From Ursus arctos (Eukaryota > Chordata > Mammalia > Carnivora > Ursidae): DNA of 64,000 nucleotides. Shown in pieces: positions 23,401 through 34,858 of this stretch. The stretch covers positions 73,226,727 through 73,290,726 of the forward strand of contig NW_026623100.1 in assembly GCF_023065955.2 (NCBI RefSeq), read 5' to 3'. The notes beneath the pieces were generated by a model. The model did not search any database and was not told where the DNA came from. It saw only the letters and a program-made list of their open reading frames with translations. Numbering within the stretch: the stretch's first letter is position 1; the number at the start of each line of letters is the position of its first letter. The position numbers and the translations under genes were made by a program.

Positions 23401-25353
23401 AACGTCAAGAGATGTGGAGTGTGAACATTAGGGCCAATCCCTTCCCCACTGGGGTCTCGGGTTGAGGTTCAATTCTGGGCTGACTGGTGCTTGTGAGATG
23501 TGAAGTCCGCCGTATAGGATAACTTTAGAGGATGGAAGAGAACCAGGTCTGATGAGAATGGAGAATTGGGAGAGGTATGGCATAGTTCAGAGTCTCTCTG
23601 AGTGGAAAATGTCTGAATGCCAAGCTCGTAAGGGGTTGGGAATCAACAGATCTGAGATCACTGTAGGGACCATGGATGCCAGCGCCTAGGAAAGCAAATT
23701 CCTCTAGTTTTCTTTTAGGCATTTTGTCCAGGAATGACATTCACTTTTGTTCAAATGAAGGATGTCCTGAGCTGAATCTCTCTCCCCTGTGTGGGCCATA
23801 GTTGGTCTCAGAACTACTCTGTCTGTGATATTTATAGTTTATTTATGTGATGAGAAAGGTGGCTACCTGTGTAAAGCAGATACTCCCGGTGATGTTTTAG
23901 AACAATGTTGATTGTTGGGTCATTCTGCTATGGGTCCTCAGATTAATGACCCTTAAGATACAGCCTCAACTCACAGTAAAATCCTGGGGAGACATGAAGG
24001 CTGGAAGGAACCCCAAACAACCAGTAGAGCTGTCTGCAGAGACAGCTGCCCCACGAGAAGCAAGCATGCAGGAAACAGGCCTCTCTATTGCCTCTAATAT
24101 TGCAGGATCATGACGGGAAAGAGCCTGCTTCTGAAGTTCAGGAAAATGAACAAAACCTGAGTTTTCAGGGAAAAGTTACCTTGATGCTCGAAGACAACAT
24201 TTGCAGCTTTCTTACTTACAAGGCGTGAAACTCACAGGAACTGTGTGGCTTTTGTTTTTGTTGTTTTGTTTTCCCTGTTCCCTAAGGGAGAATGATCAAA
24301 ACAGAATAGCGCACCTTGGAGTCTTACACTGGCCATTGTAATGGGCAGAGCATTTGAGAGTCGCTGAACACTCCAGCTGCTTCATCCCGGGAATGTTGTG
24401 ACTGGGGAGCCTCAAAATTCATAAGGATTTCAGAGATGGCTGAGAATCTGGGCCTTTTCACACTGTTTTGTTTTCTAAATGTAACTATTTGCATTATCTT
24501 GAAAATCAGTTCAGTGTTGAAATTATTCCCCAAGAAGAATATGATAGGCAAAGCATTTTTACTCCTCTAAAGTGCAATCTGCTCTCCTCTCCCCATTGGT
24601 AAAAATACTTTCCTATCTTGCCAGTACCCTGCCAGTCTCCTGCGTTGAGTGCTCTCCTAGGATTCATTTGTTATATCTCTTGTGCTTTTAAATTATTGAG
24701 CAGGATTGCCTCCTCCCTACTATCCTTGTCCCAATTATACTAATCACACGTGGTTACTCCGTTCCATTCCCTGCCTTCATACATATCCCTCAGCCTTTCT
24801 CTTGGACAAAAGCTCTACTCTCTGGGTGTTCCTTGTCCCCAGTCCAGCAATCCTTTGTACTAATATCTTGGTTTTCTGGTAGTTTGTAGCCTCTCCTTGG
24901 CAATGTTGCTGTGAAACTACTCTGCAACAAGCAAATCCTAGTATGTTTCTATTTCCCCAGAGAACAGCATGATACATTCAATAACCTGTGTGAAGTTCTG
25001 CGTTTCCCCAAGTCCAGCTAACGATGTTCATTGCCTTCTGCCCTCTTGGAAATCTGAAGGTCACCCTGAATTAGAGATAACTTTCCTTGCGTCATTCAAT
25101 GAGTTTGAAGAACTCTTGACTCCCAGCTATTGCCACACAGTGGTGCTAAGATCATGGGTATTTGACGAGGTATCTGTTGGGTATTTGACTAGAGCATTTA
25201 GACTCAGTGTCCTCTGGTCATGTCAGACCTTGGTATTAAATGACCCACCCTCTGGTCTGGGTTTTTATTACTCATCATTCCCTCCCCTCTTTTGCTGCCA
25301 ACAACTCGTTGTTTTCTATTAATAACAAATGCCATCTGGGCACTCAAGTGTGC
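23401..25353. other. Unassigned DNA, about 2 kb
   Basis: I recognise no repeat family with confidence and no exon. The segment from 24650 to 24990 is pyrimidine-rich and could be a worn L2 fragment. Confidence 0.4.
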
Positions 25354-25424
25354 AAACACACACACGCACACACACACGCACACACACACACACACGCACT
25401 ACCACCATCACCACCACCACCACC
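25354..25424. repeat. Microsatellite (CA)n followed by (ACC)n
   Basis: A CA run with four CG interruptions (25354-25399) passes directly into ACC/ATC units (25400-25424). Confidence 0.95.
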
Positions 25425-25544
25425 TTTGATCCTGTTGTTTTCCTTCTCAAGAATCAAGGAAAGCATCAGACAGACGATCAAGGCTTCTCGGTGACCCTTT
25501 CCTGCAGTTAATTGCTTTCCACCCTCTCTGCCATTCAGGTGTTC

Positions 25545-25765
25545 TACTGAATTCAACCAATATTTTCTGGAACCCATACTGAGTGTGGAGAATACAGATT
25601 TGAACAAGATATTGCCCCTGCCTTCTGGTTGCCCGCTGTCTGATAAAGGAGGCAATTGTGTAAATAATTGAGAATGCAACATGATCAACAAGAGAACTGA
25701 AATATCATATGACCTCTCTGAAGTCACAAAGCCAATGACTAAGGGAAGATGACTAGAATTCAGGT
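25545..25765 (-). repeat. L2/MIR-like fragment, minus strand
   Basis: 'attcaaccaatattttctgg', 'cccatactgagtgtggagaa' and 'gatattgcccctgccttctg' follow the reverse-strand L2 end. 'agtcacaaagccaatgacta' resembles a MIR end. Confidence 0.5.
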
Positions 25766-26329
25766 TTCTTGTGTGCTAGCCAGAGACTTTACCAGAAAAA
25801 AGATATGCCTTAGTTTTCATTATGACAAAGCAAACAATGACTTAGTGAAAACATTTAATTACCCATGTTTGTGAGGAGCTTTAAAATGCCTCAAGAAATA
25901 GACATGAAAGGAAGAATTGGAGGGTTGGGGGAGGAGGAAGGAAAAAAACTATAAAAAAAATAGAACAATGTATTTTCTAGCATTCTATTTTAAGAGGATG
26001 GAAACCAAATAGTGTTTACCAATCCATCTTGCTCCAAGCCTCTAAGGGTGGCTCAAAAGCCCTCTGGGTCGACATGACTTCTGGAAGAGAACTGGGAATA
26101 GTGAGCAGGGAGAGGTCAGACATGGGGCATCTCAGAAATAGCAGCTCCTGTTGGAATTTCCAGTCAGGGAAAGTGCTGTCTTTCCATAAGAATCAGAGGA
26201 AGCAGGGAACAGGCATTCAGAGTACCCCACTTGGCTCTGGCAGAGAAATATCACACAAATCCTAAAAGGCACAAGGGAATGAGAATTGATTGAAAAAGAT
26301 CGACTGTGATGAAGTGGAAAAAAAAAAAA
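25766..26329. other. Unassigned DNA
   Basis: No repeat or exon recognised. An A-rich patch lies at about 25944-25968. Confidence 0.4.
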
Positions 26330-26530
26330 TTCAAGTCAGAGTCTTAACTCCTCCACCTGCTAATGTGCAACCTCAGTCATGTCCCTTGACTTCCAAGTGC
26401 CTCAGTTTTCTTGTGCCTGACAGCAGAATAATGATGCCTTCCCTGTTAACCTCCGGGACGGCAGGGAGGTAAGGATAAGATAGAGGACGTGATGCCTGGG
26501 GGATTTTGAAATGCTCCGCACAAGTGAGAA
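26330..26530 (+). repeat. MIR SINE, plus strand
   Basis: 'aattcaagtcagagtcttaa', 'cttccaagtgcctcagtttt', 'cagaataatgatgccttccc' and 'ggtaaggataagatagagga' are MIR landmarks in order. Confidence 0.75.
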
Positions 26531-26614
26531 GTTCTTGAAAACCCACCATAGCACGCAACAATTCATGTGTCACAGAAGCTGAACCCAGAGAGCTGGGAAG
26601 AGTGTTTTGCGTAA

Positions 26615-26960
26615 GCACAGCTTTCATTCATTTGCTCGTTCATCTGCCCTGTCGTTCGGTCTGTAAGCTTTCACGGTGGGTGACCCTGTGCCAAGCGCTA
26701 CGCCAGATAAGGACTTCAAAGACGAAGGAAACATGGCGCCTGCTCTCAAGGGAAAGACCGACCCCCAGATAATCAGATACTGAATGAAAGGCGAGGAAAG
26801 TACACTGAAGAGATTCCCTCAGAAGTGTGAGGCAGGGGTGATGGCTCAGATGAAGCAGGATTATACCTGGGTCTTGTAGGGTGTATAGGTTTCAGGTTTA
26901 GGATTTGGGGGAGGGGGCAGGGTGGAATTCAGTTTCAGCCGAAGGATGAGCCCAGGCTGT
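26615..26960 (-). repeat. L2 fragment, minus strand
   Basis: 'ctttcattcatttgctcgtt', 'gaccctgtgccaagcgctac', 'gaaacatggcgcctgctctc' and 'gaagtgtgaggcaggggtga' follow the reverse-strand L2 3' end. Confidence 0.6.
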
Positions 26961-27589
26961 GCTTGAACTAGGAGACAATGAGGCCTCTTCTTTCCACTCT
27001 GGGGAACCTGCCTCCTGGGGTTCTGCCAGAACCACCTGGAGGGCTCTCTGCTCTCTCTACCCCAGATTCTGACTCAAGCACTGAAGGGTGTATGGCTTTC
27101 CATTCTCCCACTGAAACTGGGAACCTAGGAATTGATTTTCTGTCTTTGATCCAAATGTACCATGCCCCTCAGGGGATCAGGATGGCAGAAATATTGGGGG
27201 GAAGAAATATTAAGTCACAGAGCTTAAGTGACTCTCGAGCAAAACTCCTGTGAATGTGTTTCTGCACATGCTCTGAATGGCTGCATTTTTATCGACATAC
27301 AAAACTAAGTAGCGCCATCAGCCAGAAAGAAAGAGCATGGAAACTCTGTGGCGATATGTCAAAAAGCCAAGCATCAGACTTCATAGCAGGTTCTGAACAG
27401 AGGCTTCTCAAGTGACTTAGTTCCCTAACTCCAGCGTTTTTATTCAGGGATAGACCTGCAGTTTCCATGTTGCGTTATTGATGCTCTGAGAAGTCAGGGC
27501 GAAGAGTGGTTCAAGTAGTATGTCTGAAACCAAGCTGTGTTCAAAGACAGGGGCTTCAGATCCTACCCCTGACTCCTTCTGTCTCCTTC
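26961..27589. other. Unassigned DNA
   Basis: No repeat or exon recognised. A 91-residue plus-strand frame (26978-27253) shows no domain. Confidence 0.4.
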
Positions 27590-28420
27590 CCTGCTTCAGA
27601 CCTGTTCCCAAACCACAACTCTGTGCCCCCTAGACACACTCCCCATTCATATGGCCTTCACAAGTCTTACCTCTTTGGGTCAATTTCTCTTAACCCCTGC
27701 CACCACCACCACCCTTCTTGCCAAGAGCTAAACCTTGAAGTCCTCACTATCACATCCTTCTTCTTTCTTGCTATCCAGATCAATGTCCCATCAAACAAGC
27801 ATTTCCTTTTCCTGTCCCCACCTCAAGCCTTGTGCCCTGAAGATCATAGTGGGACAGCATCCTCCCATCCTCACCCAATCCACCTTCCACACAACTGCCA
27901 CATGGCCCTTCCTCAAACACAAACATCTCATGCCTCCCTGTTTCTTAAGAAGTGGCTGGTTTCATCTGGTCTAATGTCTGCCCTCATTGGCTGGCATCCA
28001 AGTCCCCCCCAGCGTGCACCCTTCTAACCATATCTCTCGCTCTACTCTAGCACATCCAGCAACACTCATCAGAGTCCTCATCTCCTTGTGGCTCTGTGCA
28101 ACTGATACTGTCCTCACTGAGGATGTCTTCCTCACATTAGAAATACCATATCTTACTCCTCCTTCAAGGCTCAGCTCGAGCTTCATGTCCTTGATGCTTT
28201 GCCCTAACTCATGGCGAACTCCCCCATGGCACGAGCTCCTGGTGGTTTGCCAAGTCACTGGAATAATTTCTTAGTTATTTCCTGGGCTTATATGTCAGCT
28301 TCTTAACAGGATAATAAATTTCTCAAGGACAGGAGTAATAAATTCTAGGTGTGTCCCACTAGGCCTGGTACATAAAAGACATTTAGCAAATGCTTTTGAA
28401 TCAAGGAATTTGTATGACAA
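27590..28420 (+). repeat. Long L2 3' fragment, plus strand
   Basis: About 830 bp follow L2 order: a piece near 27725 ('gagctaaaccttgaagtcct') that corresponds to the conserved LGV-L motif region at the C-terminus of the reverse transcriptase, then 'cctccttcaaggctcagctc', and a 3' end with 'tctcaaggacaggagtaata', 'aggcctggtacataaaagac' and 'agcaaatgcttttgaatcaa'. The 173-residue plus-strand frame at 27506-28027 is mostly L2-derived, so it is not listed as a gene. Confidence 0.75.
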
Positions 28421-28746
28421 CCAACCTGAAATAGATTCAAACCAAAACAAAATGAAACAAAAGAAAAAAGTGTGCATATTATCCTATGAATTAGGTGATT
28501 CTACAATTAAAATAATAGTTAGAAATTATTATTATTTTTTTAATAATAGTCAGAAATTATAACAGATTAAAAAATAACAAGCTTTAAAGCTCATTATTGT
28601 GAATGTTGGAATCCAATCCTTGTCTCAGGGTCTGCTCTGGGGACAATCCAAGCTAAGACAACTCCAAAAGTCATAGTAGAGATTTTAGATTCCACCTATG
28701 GAACGAGGAAACCAATGAAGTATTTTAATTAGGGAAGTAACATGGT
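28421..28746. other. AT-rich unassigned DNA
   Basis: AT-rich, with 'aataatagt' and 'cagaaattat' words repeated around 28510-28565. No family assigned. Confidence 0.4.
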
Positions 28747-28792
28747 TCTCTCTCTCTCTCTCTCTCGCTCACACACACACACACACACACAC
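28747..28792. repeat. Microsatellite (TC)n-(AC)n
   Basis: A TC run (28747-28766) is separated by 'gct' from a CA run (28770-28792). Confidence 0.95.
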
Positions 28793-29259
28793 TTACATGC
28801 ATATACAAATTATATAGAGAGAGATACATTCATTTTTAAAAAATTCTTATCACTGAGATGGCCGGGAGGCGGAGGGATGGTAGGAGCAAATGAGAAGAAG
28901 AAGGAATCCCAATTAAGAGTTTTTGGCCGAAGTCAGGGCAGGTTCAAGGTGGTCATGACACAAAACACGAAGTTCCTGACCTCCGCTGGCACCAGCGTCT
29001 GTAGCTACAGCTGGTCAACTTTGCCTATTGGAAGCGATTTATATTTCCAAGGAGGTGCCCACCCACTTTACTGGAAGCTCTAACTGCAGATTACACCCAT
29101 GTTTTCCAGGGAGAAAATGCCACCTCCCCACTGACTCATGTTCATTTATTGAATAACTTCTAATCCCGGGCAGAACAGACCTATTTGAGCATTTTTTCCA
29201 CTATGCTCATCCCAGAATTTATCTTGGGCCTCTCATCGAGCACGCCATGGGAAACATCT
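28793..29259. other. Unassigned DNA
   Basis: No repeat or exon recognised, apart from a short 'tcatttattgaataacttct' piece at about 29142-29161 that resembles an L2 or MIR end. Confidence 0.4.
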
Positions 29260-29415
29260 TCATTTGTTAGGGAGATAGATTACCTGGCGGTAGAACAGTT
29301 TCTCTCTAATCCTGGCTCTGCCTCTAACTGCCCTTGTCTGCGCCTCAGTCTCCCCATCAGAAAAATAGGTATGAAAATCCTCACGGAGCTGCCTCGTAGA
29401 TGAAAGGAAGTAGCT
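29260..29415 (+). repeat. MIR SINE, plus strand
   Basis: 'ctaatcctggctctgcctct', 'tgcgcctcagtctccccatc' and 'agaaaaataggtatgaaaat' follow MIR. The usual 'gctgtgtgacc' segment is missing or altered. Confidence 0.7.
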
Positions 29416-30159
29416 AGTTGTTCCAGGTGCTCACTGTCGGCATGGCCTTGATTAAAATGTGGCTATCCACACCTTTAACTCTGGAACAAGCTAGTCAGAC
29501 CTGGTAGGGTCTTGTCGTTAGAAGGTCCGAGGGGGAGCTGGGACCAAGCCTGCTTATCTCTGAATTCCCCACCGCCTCCACTTGGGGTCTAACGTGTGCC
29601 CATCCCCCTCCAAGGGAGAAAAGGGCCTGAATAATGGTTGAAGGGGCCTGATGCTGAGGCCGTGGCCCCATTGTGGGGTTCTGGGGAGGGGAGAACAGAG
29701 AAGTGAGGTGTCCATGTGGCAGAACCTGGCTCTGCTGGGCAGCTCAGGAAGGAAGCGCAGGTGTCCTCCCAGGGATGGGGGCTGTGAGAGGCTGGGGACA
29801 TCTCTGAAAGGGGTGCTGAGCCTCTGCTATGAGCCTGACTTGTGCTAAGCTGGACAGTTCTGAGGACAGGACATGGAAAGAAGCATCTCTGGCCACTCAG
29901 GGACTTGTCACCAGGCTGGGGGACAGGACTTACATATATGAGAAAACCAATGATCCCTTGGGCGAAGGGGTGTCCAAGGGGGAAGTTCTGGGAGGGAGGT
30001 GGGGCTGCCTGGATAAGGGGCTTCTTCATGAAACGCTTGCAGATGTCTCTGCCTCTCCTGCTCTCCCATGTTCCCCGTGTCCTGTGCTCCAGGTTCTGGC
30101 TCCCATCTTGGTAGTTGTCATCTGGGTCATATTCTTATCCTTCCTTGCAAGCTGTGAGT
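29416..30159. other. Unassigned DNA
   Basis: Overlapping frames of up to 146 residues on both strands show no domain. No repeat recognised. Confidence 0.4.
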
Positions 30160-30239
30160 GTCCCCCGCCATGACCAGAGCATCTATAAGCCTTTGCTCAG
30201 CCCAGGGCGTGCTTACAATAGTTGGACACCCAACGTTCC

Positions 30240-30385
30240 CTGTGATGTTTACAGTACCCCCCAAGATTGGTAAGACAAATGTTCTTGCAAGCTCCAATTT
30301 ATGGGTAACATTATGCACAGCGAGGTCAAAAAAGCCCACCCAAGGTCGCACAGCTTCTATGTGGGGGAGTTTGGACTTTAACTAC
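30240..30385 (-). repeat. Weak MIR-like fragment, minus strand
   Basis: 'cacagcgaggtcaaaaaagc' followed by 'cacccaaggtcgcacagctt' fits the reverse-strand MIR core weakly. Confidence 0.4.
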
Positions 30386-31199
30386 CGATTCTACTTCCAA
30401 TCAAGGAGTGTTCAAGCTGTTGCTAGTTTCAGCACGAGATCAGATTAGGACCCGAACAAGGGCAGTGGCCACTATGCAGACTTCAGGTGGTGAATGAGGC
30501 CGCTGGATGCCCCTTGTCAGGGAAGCTGAGGAGGACAGCTCTTTCTAAGTGGGCGGATGGAACCGTGACCTCAGAGCCTCATGGTGTCTGGTCTATGGGT
30601 TGCATTGGCTCAGAGCTACCAGCTTAGTCAAGCTCATGGGAATCCTGAGTGTAAGATGTTCCCCACAACCCGGTGACACTTCCCACTGCAGTGGAGTTTT
30701 ATCCCCTAAAAGTCTAGGAGGCCCCTCTCCGTAGCCCAAGACACGCCTGCAGGATGCGGGCTGGGCATTTGTGGCACTGTCTGTAGTTGGGGACACTGGG
30801 ACGCTGTGCTAAGTGACTTGTCTAACAGGGAGCCAACGGCTTCTCAGGGCCCCCACCCTCCACGCCAAAGAATTATCTTTAAAAAAATTAAATAAAAATA
30901 CACACACACACCCCATCCTCCCAGGAATGCACTTACTGTGTGACAGACGGATTCTATTTCTGTCCGAAGAACACGTGGCGTAGTCAGCAAGAACACGCAG
31001 AGAGACAGCAGCCCCAAGAAGGCGGCCAGCTCAGCCTAGCCTGTGTTCAAACTCCGGAGCAGGTTTTGGGGATGGGCTTGGAACCCCCCAGTTGCCAGTC
31101 ATTTCTGAGGAGCTGACACTTCACAAATGCTATTTCTTTCTGATTCTGGGACATTTGTGTAGCTACAGATATTATTAAGGCCAGCTCCAAGGGTGGGAG
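30386..31199. other. Unassigned DNA
   Basis: No family recognised. A short A-rich and CA patch lies at about 30880-30912. Confidence 0.4.
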
Positions 31200-31400
31200 T
31201 GAAGGGTGACTTCTGTTAAAAACAGATCCACAGAGGGTCAGAACTGAAAGTCACCTTTCAGTTGATGATTTTGCACAGGGGGACCCAGAGAGGAGAGGAC
31301 AAGGCACCTGCCCAGGGACGCATGGCAAGGGCACCAAGCAGCTGGGGAGCCAAGCCAAGCGCTGGCCGTGTAGCCAGGGCCCTTTCCTCAAGCTATAGCC
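31200..31400 (-). repeat. Weak MIR or L2 fragment, minus strand
   Basis: 'ttgcacagggggacccagag' and 'ctgcccagggacgcatggca' resemble a reverse-strand MIR or L2 'cagagaggttaagtgacttgcccaaggtc' segment. Confidence 0.4.
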
Positions 31401-33726
31401 ACCTCTCAGTTTTCTTTGTGAAAGACAAGTGTCTCTGTCCAGGCATCACAACCACTGAAGGCCATGTCCTCCCTTGATCCCTTCCTAGGAGGTTTCTGCT
31501 GCAGACAGGAAAACAAAGAACTCTAATCAATAAAATCATCTTGTATTTTCAGAGAATGTGATATCTTCATGCTTGTCTTTTTATCAATTATCTTTGCTGT
31601 GGTCTTCCACTTTCTCCTTGTAACTTCCAAAGCACCGTTGTTTCTCTGTTCTTGCTTCCGGAAGCTCCTGCTTATTGATCTATCCAGTGATGAGGATTAT
31701 GGCTATGGCTCAGTCCCGGGGGTGGGGGGTGGAGTGACCCCAACAATTTTGGGTGTTGCTCCCTCCCACTGAGAACTCCCAGCACAGAGCAAGACTGGGA
31801 CAAAGGCTGTTTGTCAAAGTCCTCACTCTTTAGGAAGCCCCATCTCAGACATCAGGTGTTCTGGAAAGCTTCATTTGACTGCAAGAGAGGTGATCTATTT
31901 TACAAATGAGCATCCAAATTGTGTTTCTGAGCCAGCTTCCTCCTGAGGAACCTGGGGACACACAGCGTTGCCATGAGCATGAGGTGACACGCAGGGGCCC
32001 AGAGGTCCACACTGCAGTCCGTCTATGAAATCCTGTTCATATATTCTCTATGTGACCTTCTCAAGGTCACACATCAGCTAGATGAGACAGTAGTGAGGGC
32101 CGGCAAACTCCTAGCGCTGGTTTGGTACCATTCCCAGCTTCCATAGCCTTCTTCATTCCGGGCTCCCAAGCCTCCCTCACTCCCTTCCTCCCCCAAATGG
32201 CATGTCCAGCTCCCAGGAAGGGCCCCACCTCTGATCTGGGCCCCCAAATCCAAGGTCAGACACTGCATGCCCCCCATCTGTCTTCTTACCATGTTTTCTA
32301 TGTCTGAGCGCTTAGAAAAATGCTGTCCTCTACTCAAGGGGAATTCTGGTATCATCCAACAGGGGTCTCATGTCAAAGCCAGAGGGTCTTCCTGGAGACC
32401 CTGACATTGCCCAACGACGAAGCAATTGCCTCCCTCCTATGCCCCAACAGCCTGGAAGGCAGCCTCAGAGTGGCCAGATTCCAGACTTGCAGTCTAGACG
32501 GATCGTCAAGCCTGACCCCCAACTGAAAAATGTGAAGCGCGAGCTGGGGGCAAGGATGAACTCCTGGGGGAGGAGGGACCTTTCACACCAGGCCCTCTGC
32601 ATGACCTCTGGAACACGGGAGAAATCTGAGCAGTGGTCCAACTGTCTGGGGAGGGGTCAGGCCCCATGGCCTAGTTAATCACGTTCCACAGAGTCTGAAT
32701 TCAGGGGCTCAGAAGCAGTCCTAGTGAACTCGCCGCAGTGTGACCGCTGACCCTCTGTGGAGAATGGAGCCACTGTTCCGGAACAGGCCTCCGCCTCTCG
32801 GCGTCCGTCCTCCAAGTCCCTCGCTGCCAAAACAGTGGTCCACCCTCCCAGCTGGGGTCCTCCCCTGTGAGAGGTCCCAGAGGGGCCCAGGAGGCCCCAG
32901 AACCACCCAACCTGGACACATTCTCCCACCCGGTGGAGTCTCTGCTCTTGCAAGTGTCAAAACAGGTTCCTAAGGTCACACATTTGGGGCCCAGAGATGC
33001 CCTGGGCACAGAAACAGAGCAAAGCCAGGGCTCAGATGCCGTCATTACAATTCGATGGTACATGGCAGCCAGGAAATCCTGAGTCCCCTGCCTGAGAAAC
33101 CAACACAGGCACGAGCCTTCGTAGATATTGGTGAGAAGCACACGCATGCACGCACTGCACACGCACACGCACACCGAGGCAACACCCTGAATGTGAGGGA
33201 CCCCGGGAGGAGGAGCTGCAGAGAAGCAGCAGTGCTTAAAGATCTAGGGCGTGCGAACATGTGCCAGGAGATCTCTCTGGTAAGAGAACAGGGAAGCGTG
33301 TTGCAGAGAAAAGCCCATTTCACAACCCCTTCCTGACTGTTCTGTGGTGTGTCACCCAGATTGTCCCAAAGGGCTGAGTCACTCATTCCCCCAGCTGCTG
33401 GGAGTGTTGGTAGCAGATGGTTCTCAGTTGAGTTCCTCTCTTTGAATCCCTGAATTGCACTTCCGTAAAGTGAAACACTTTGCCCAAGGTCACACCCTTC
33501 CTAGAGGCAGCCAACGACGTCCAATGACTGGTCATTAACAGGGTACAAAGGCCCAGACTCCCTTCTTCTATTTAAAATAACTCAGGGGACATCCCCGCTC
33601 CAGAGCTGCCTGGAGCAACAGCTGAGGCCTTTCTTGCAACTACACCGCAGTGACTTCTCCCTCTGCCTAATTCTGCCGCCTTTGTTCCCCGTGGTATCAA
33701 CACCGAGGAGCCTCCCCAATGAGCTT
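31401..33726. other. Unassigned DNA, about 2.3 kb
   Basis: No family recognised with confidence. Several overlapping frames of 60-157 residues (32675-33386) occur on both strands and none has a domain. A short (CACG/CA) patch is at about 33138-33174. Short MIR-like words ('gtgaccttctcaaggtcaca', 32052-32071) appear but are too brief to call. Confidence 0.4.
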
Positions 33727-33748
33727 TCTTTCTTTTTTTAAAAAAGAT

Positions 33749-33783
<35 letters not shown>

Positions 33784-33941
33784 TTTGAAGGGTGGGGGAA
33801 GGAGTAGAGGGAGAGAGAATCTTAAGCAGACTCCACGCTGGGCATGGAGCCCGAAGTGGGGCTCGATCCCAGGACTCCAAGATCACAACCTGAACCGAAA
33901 CCAAGAGTGGGATATTCAACTGACTGGTCCACCGATGCGCC
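33727..33941 (-). mobile_element. CanSINE, minus strand, perfect TSD
   Basis: The tail has expanded into about nine ATTT units (near 33750-33786). The body follows in reverse orientation down to 'ccaccgatgcgcc'. A perfect 16-bp duplication CCTCCCCAATGAGCTT flanks it at 33711-33726 and 33942-33957. Confidence 0.96.
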
Positions 33942-34104
33942 CCTCCCCAATGAGCTTCCTCACACTAATCTCAATTTCCCAGGCTGGTTCCTGGAGAATC
34001 CACCCTAGACACCAGGCGAGGCCCCAAGCTCACTGGTGAGGATGTACCCAGAGAAGATGGAGTCCCCCGCCCTGAGTAACTCCTAGTCTCTGGGACAGGC
34101 GAGC

Positions 34105-34300
34105 ATGCTCAAGTCAGAAGACCTGGATTCAAGCCTTCCACTCTGGTTTTGCTTTGTACTATCCTGCTCCTGGTGCCTCACATTCTCTATCTTTAGAATA
34201 GTTCTAATGACCCATCTCACGTGGGCACGTGAAGATCCCACGAGAGTAAGAACTGGTCCAAGTGCCTCGTGAGCTGTAAGGGGCTGCATGACATGTCGTG
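34105..34300 (+). repeat. MIR SINE, plus strand
   Basis: 'agaagacctggattcaagcc', 'gtgcctcacattctctatct' and 'agaatagttctaatgaccca' lie in MIR order with a 3' end near 'aactggtccaagtgcctcg'. Confidence 0.75.
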
Positions 34301-34391
34301 CAGCTAGCCCGATGTGTTCTAGGGGTTCACAGGGCAGACCAGGAGCCATTCAATTAGCCCAGAGTCTTCTGGGTAAAGAAAGATCAAGGAA

Positions 34392-34858
34392 TGCATTAGT
34401 CAGGGTTCTCCAGAGAAACAGAATCAATAGAACAGATACAGGTATGGGTATTTATTATGAGAGATTAGTTCATGGGATCCTGGAGCCTAAGAAGTCCCAC
34501 AAGCTGTCATCTGCAAGATGGAGACCCAGAACCCTGTGGTTCCAAGGCCTGAGAACCAGGGAGCCGAGGGTATAAATCACAGTCCAAGGCAGGGGGAGAC
34601 GGATATCCCAGCTCCAGCTGGCAGACAGGATGCAAAAGGGGTGAATTCTTCCTTCCTCTACCTTTTGTTTTGTTTAGTCCCTTAAAGGATTGGATCATTC
34701 CCACCCATAATGGGGAGGGTGATCTACTTTACTGAGTCCACCAATTGAAATGCTAATCTTGTCCAAAAATATCCTCACGTGCACATGCACCCAGAAATAA
34801 TATTTAATCTGGGCACCCCGTGGCCCAGTCAAGTTGACACATAAAACTAATCATCACA
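34392..34858 (+). repeat. ERVL-type LTR, MLT2-like
   Basis: It begins 'tgcattagtcagggttctcc' and ends 'agttgacacataaaactaat' plus 'catcaca', with TG and CA termini and the internal landmarks 'aagaagtcccacaagctgtc', 'ggcctgagaaccagggagcc', 'aaaggattggatcattccca' and 'ggcaccccgtggcccagtca'. Nearly full length and fairly well preserved. It is a solo LTR of an ancient endogenous retroviral element. No internal coding region is present. No clear 5-bp duplication is visible. Confidence 0.75.

Noticed and set aside
27506..28027. 173-residue plus-strand frame
   Set aside because: Mostly L2-derived sequence. It continues directly into the L2 3' end.
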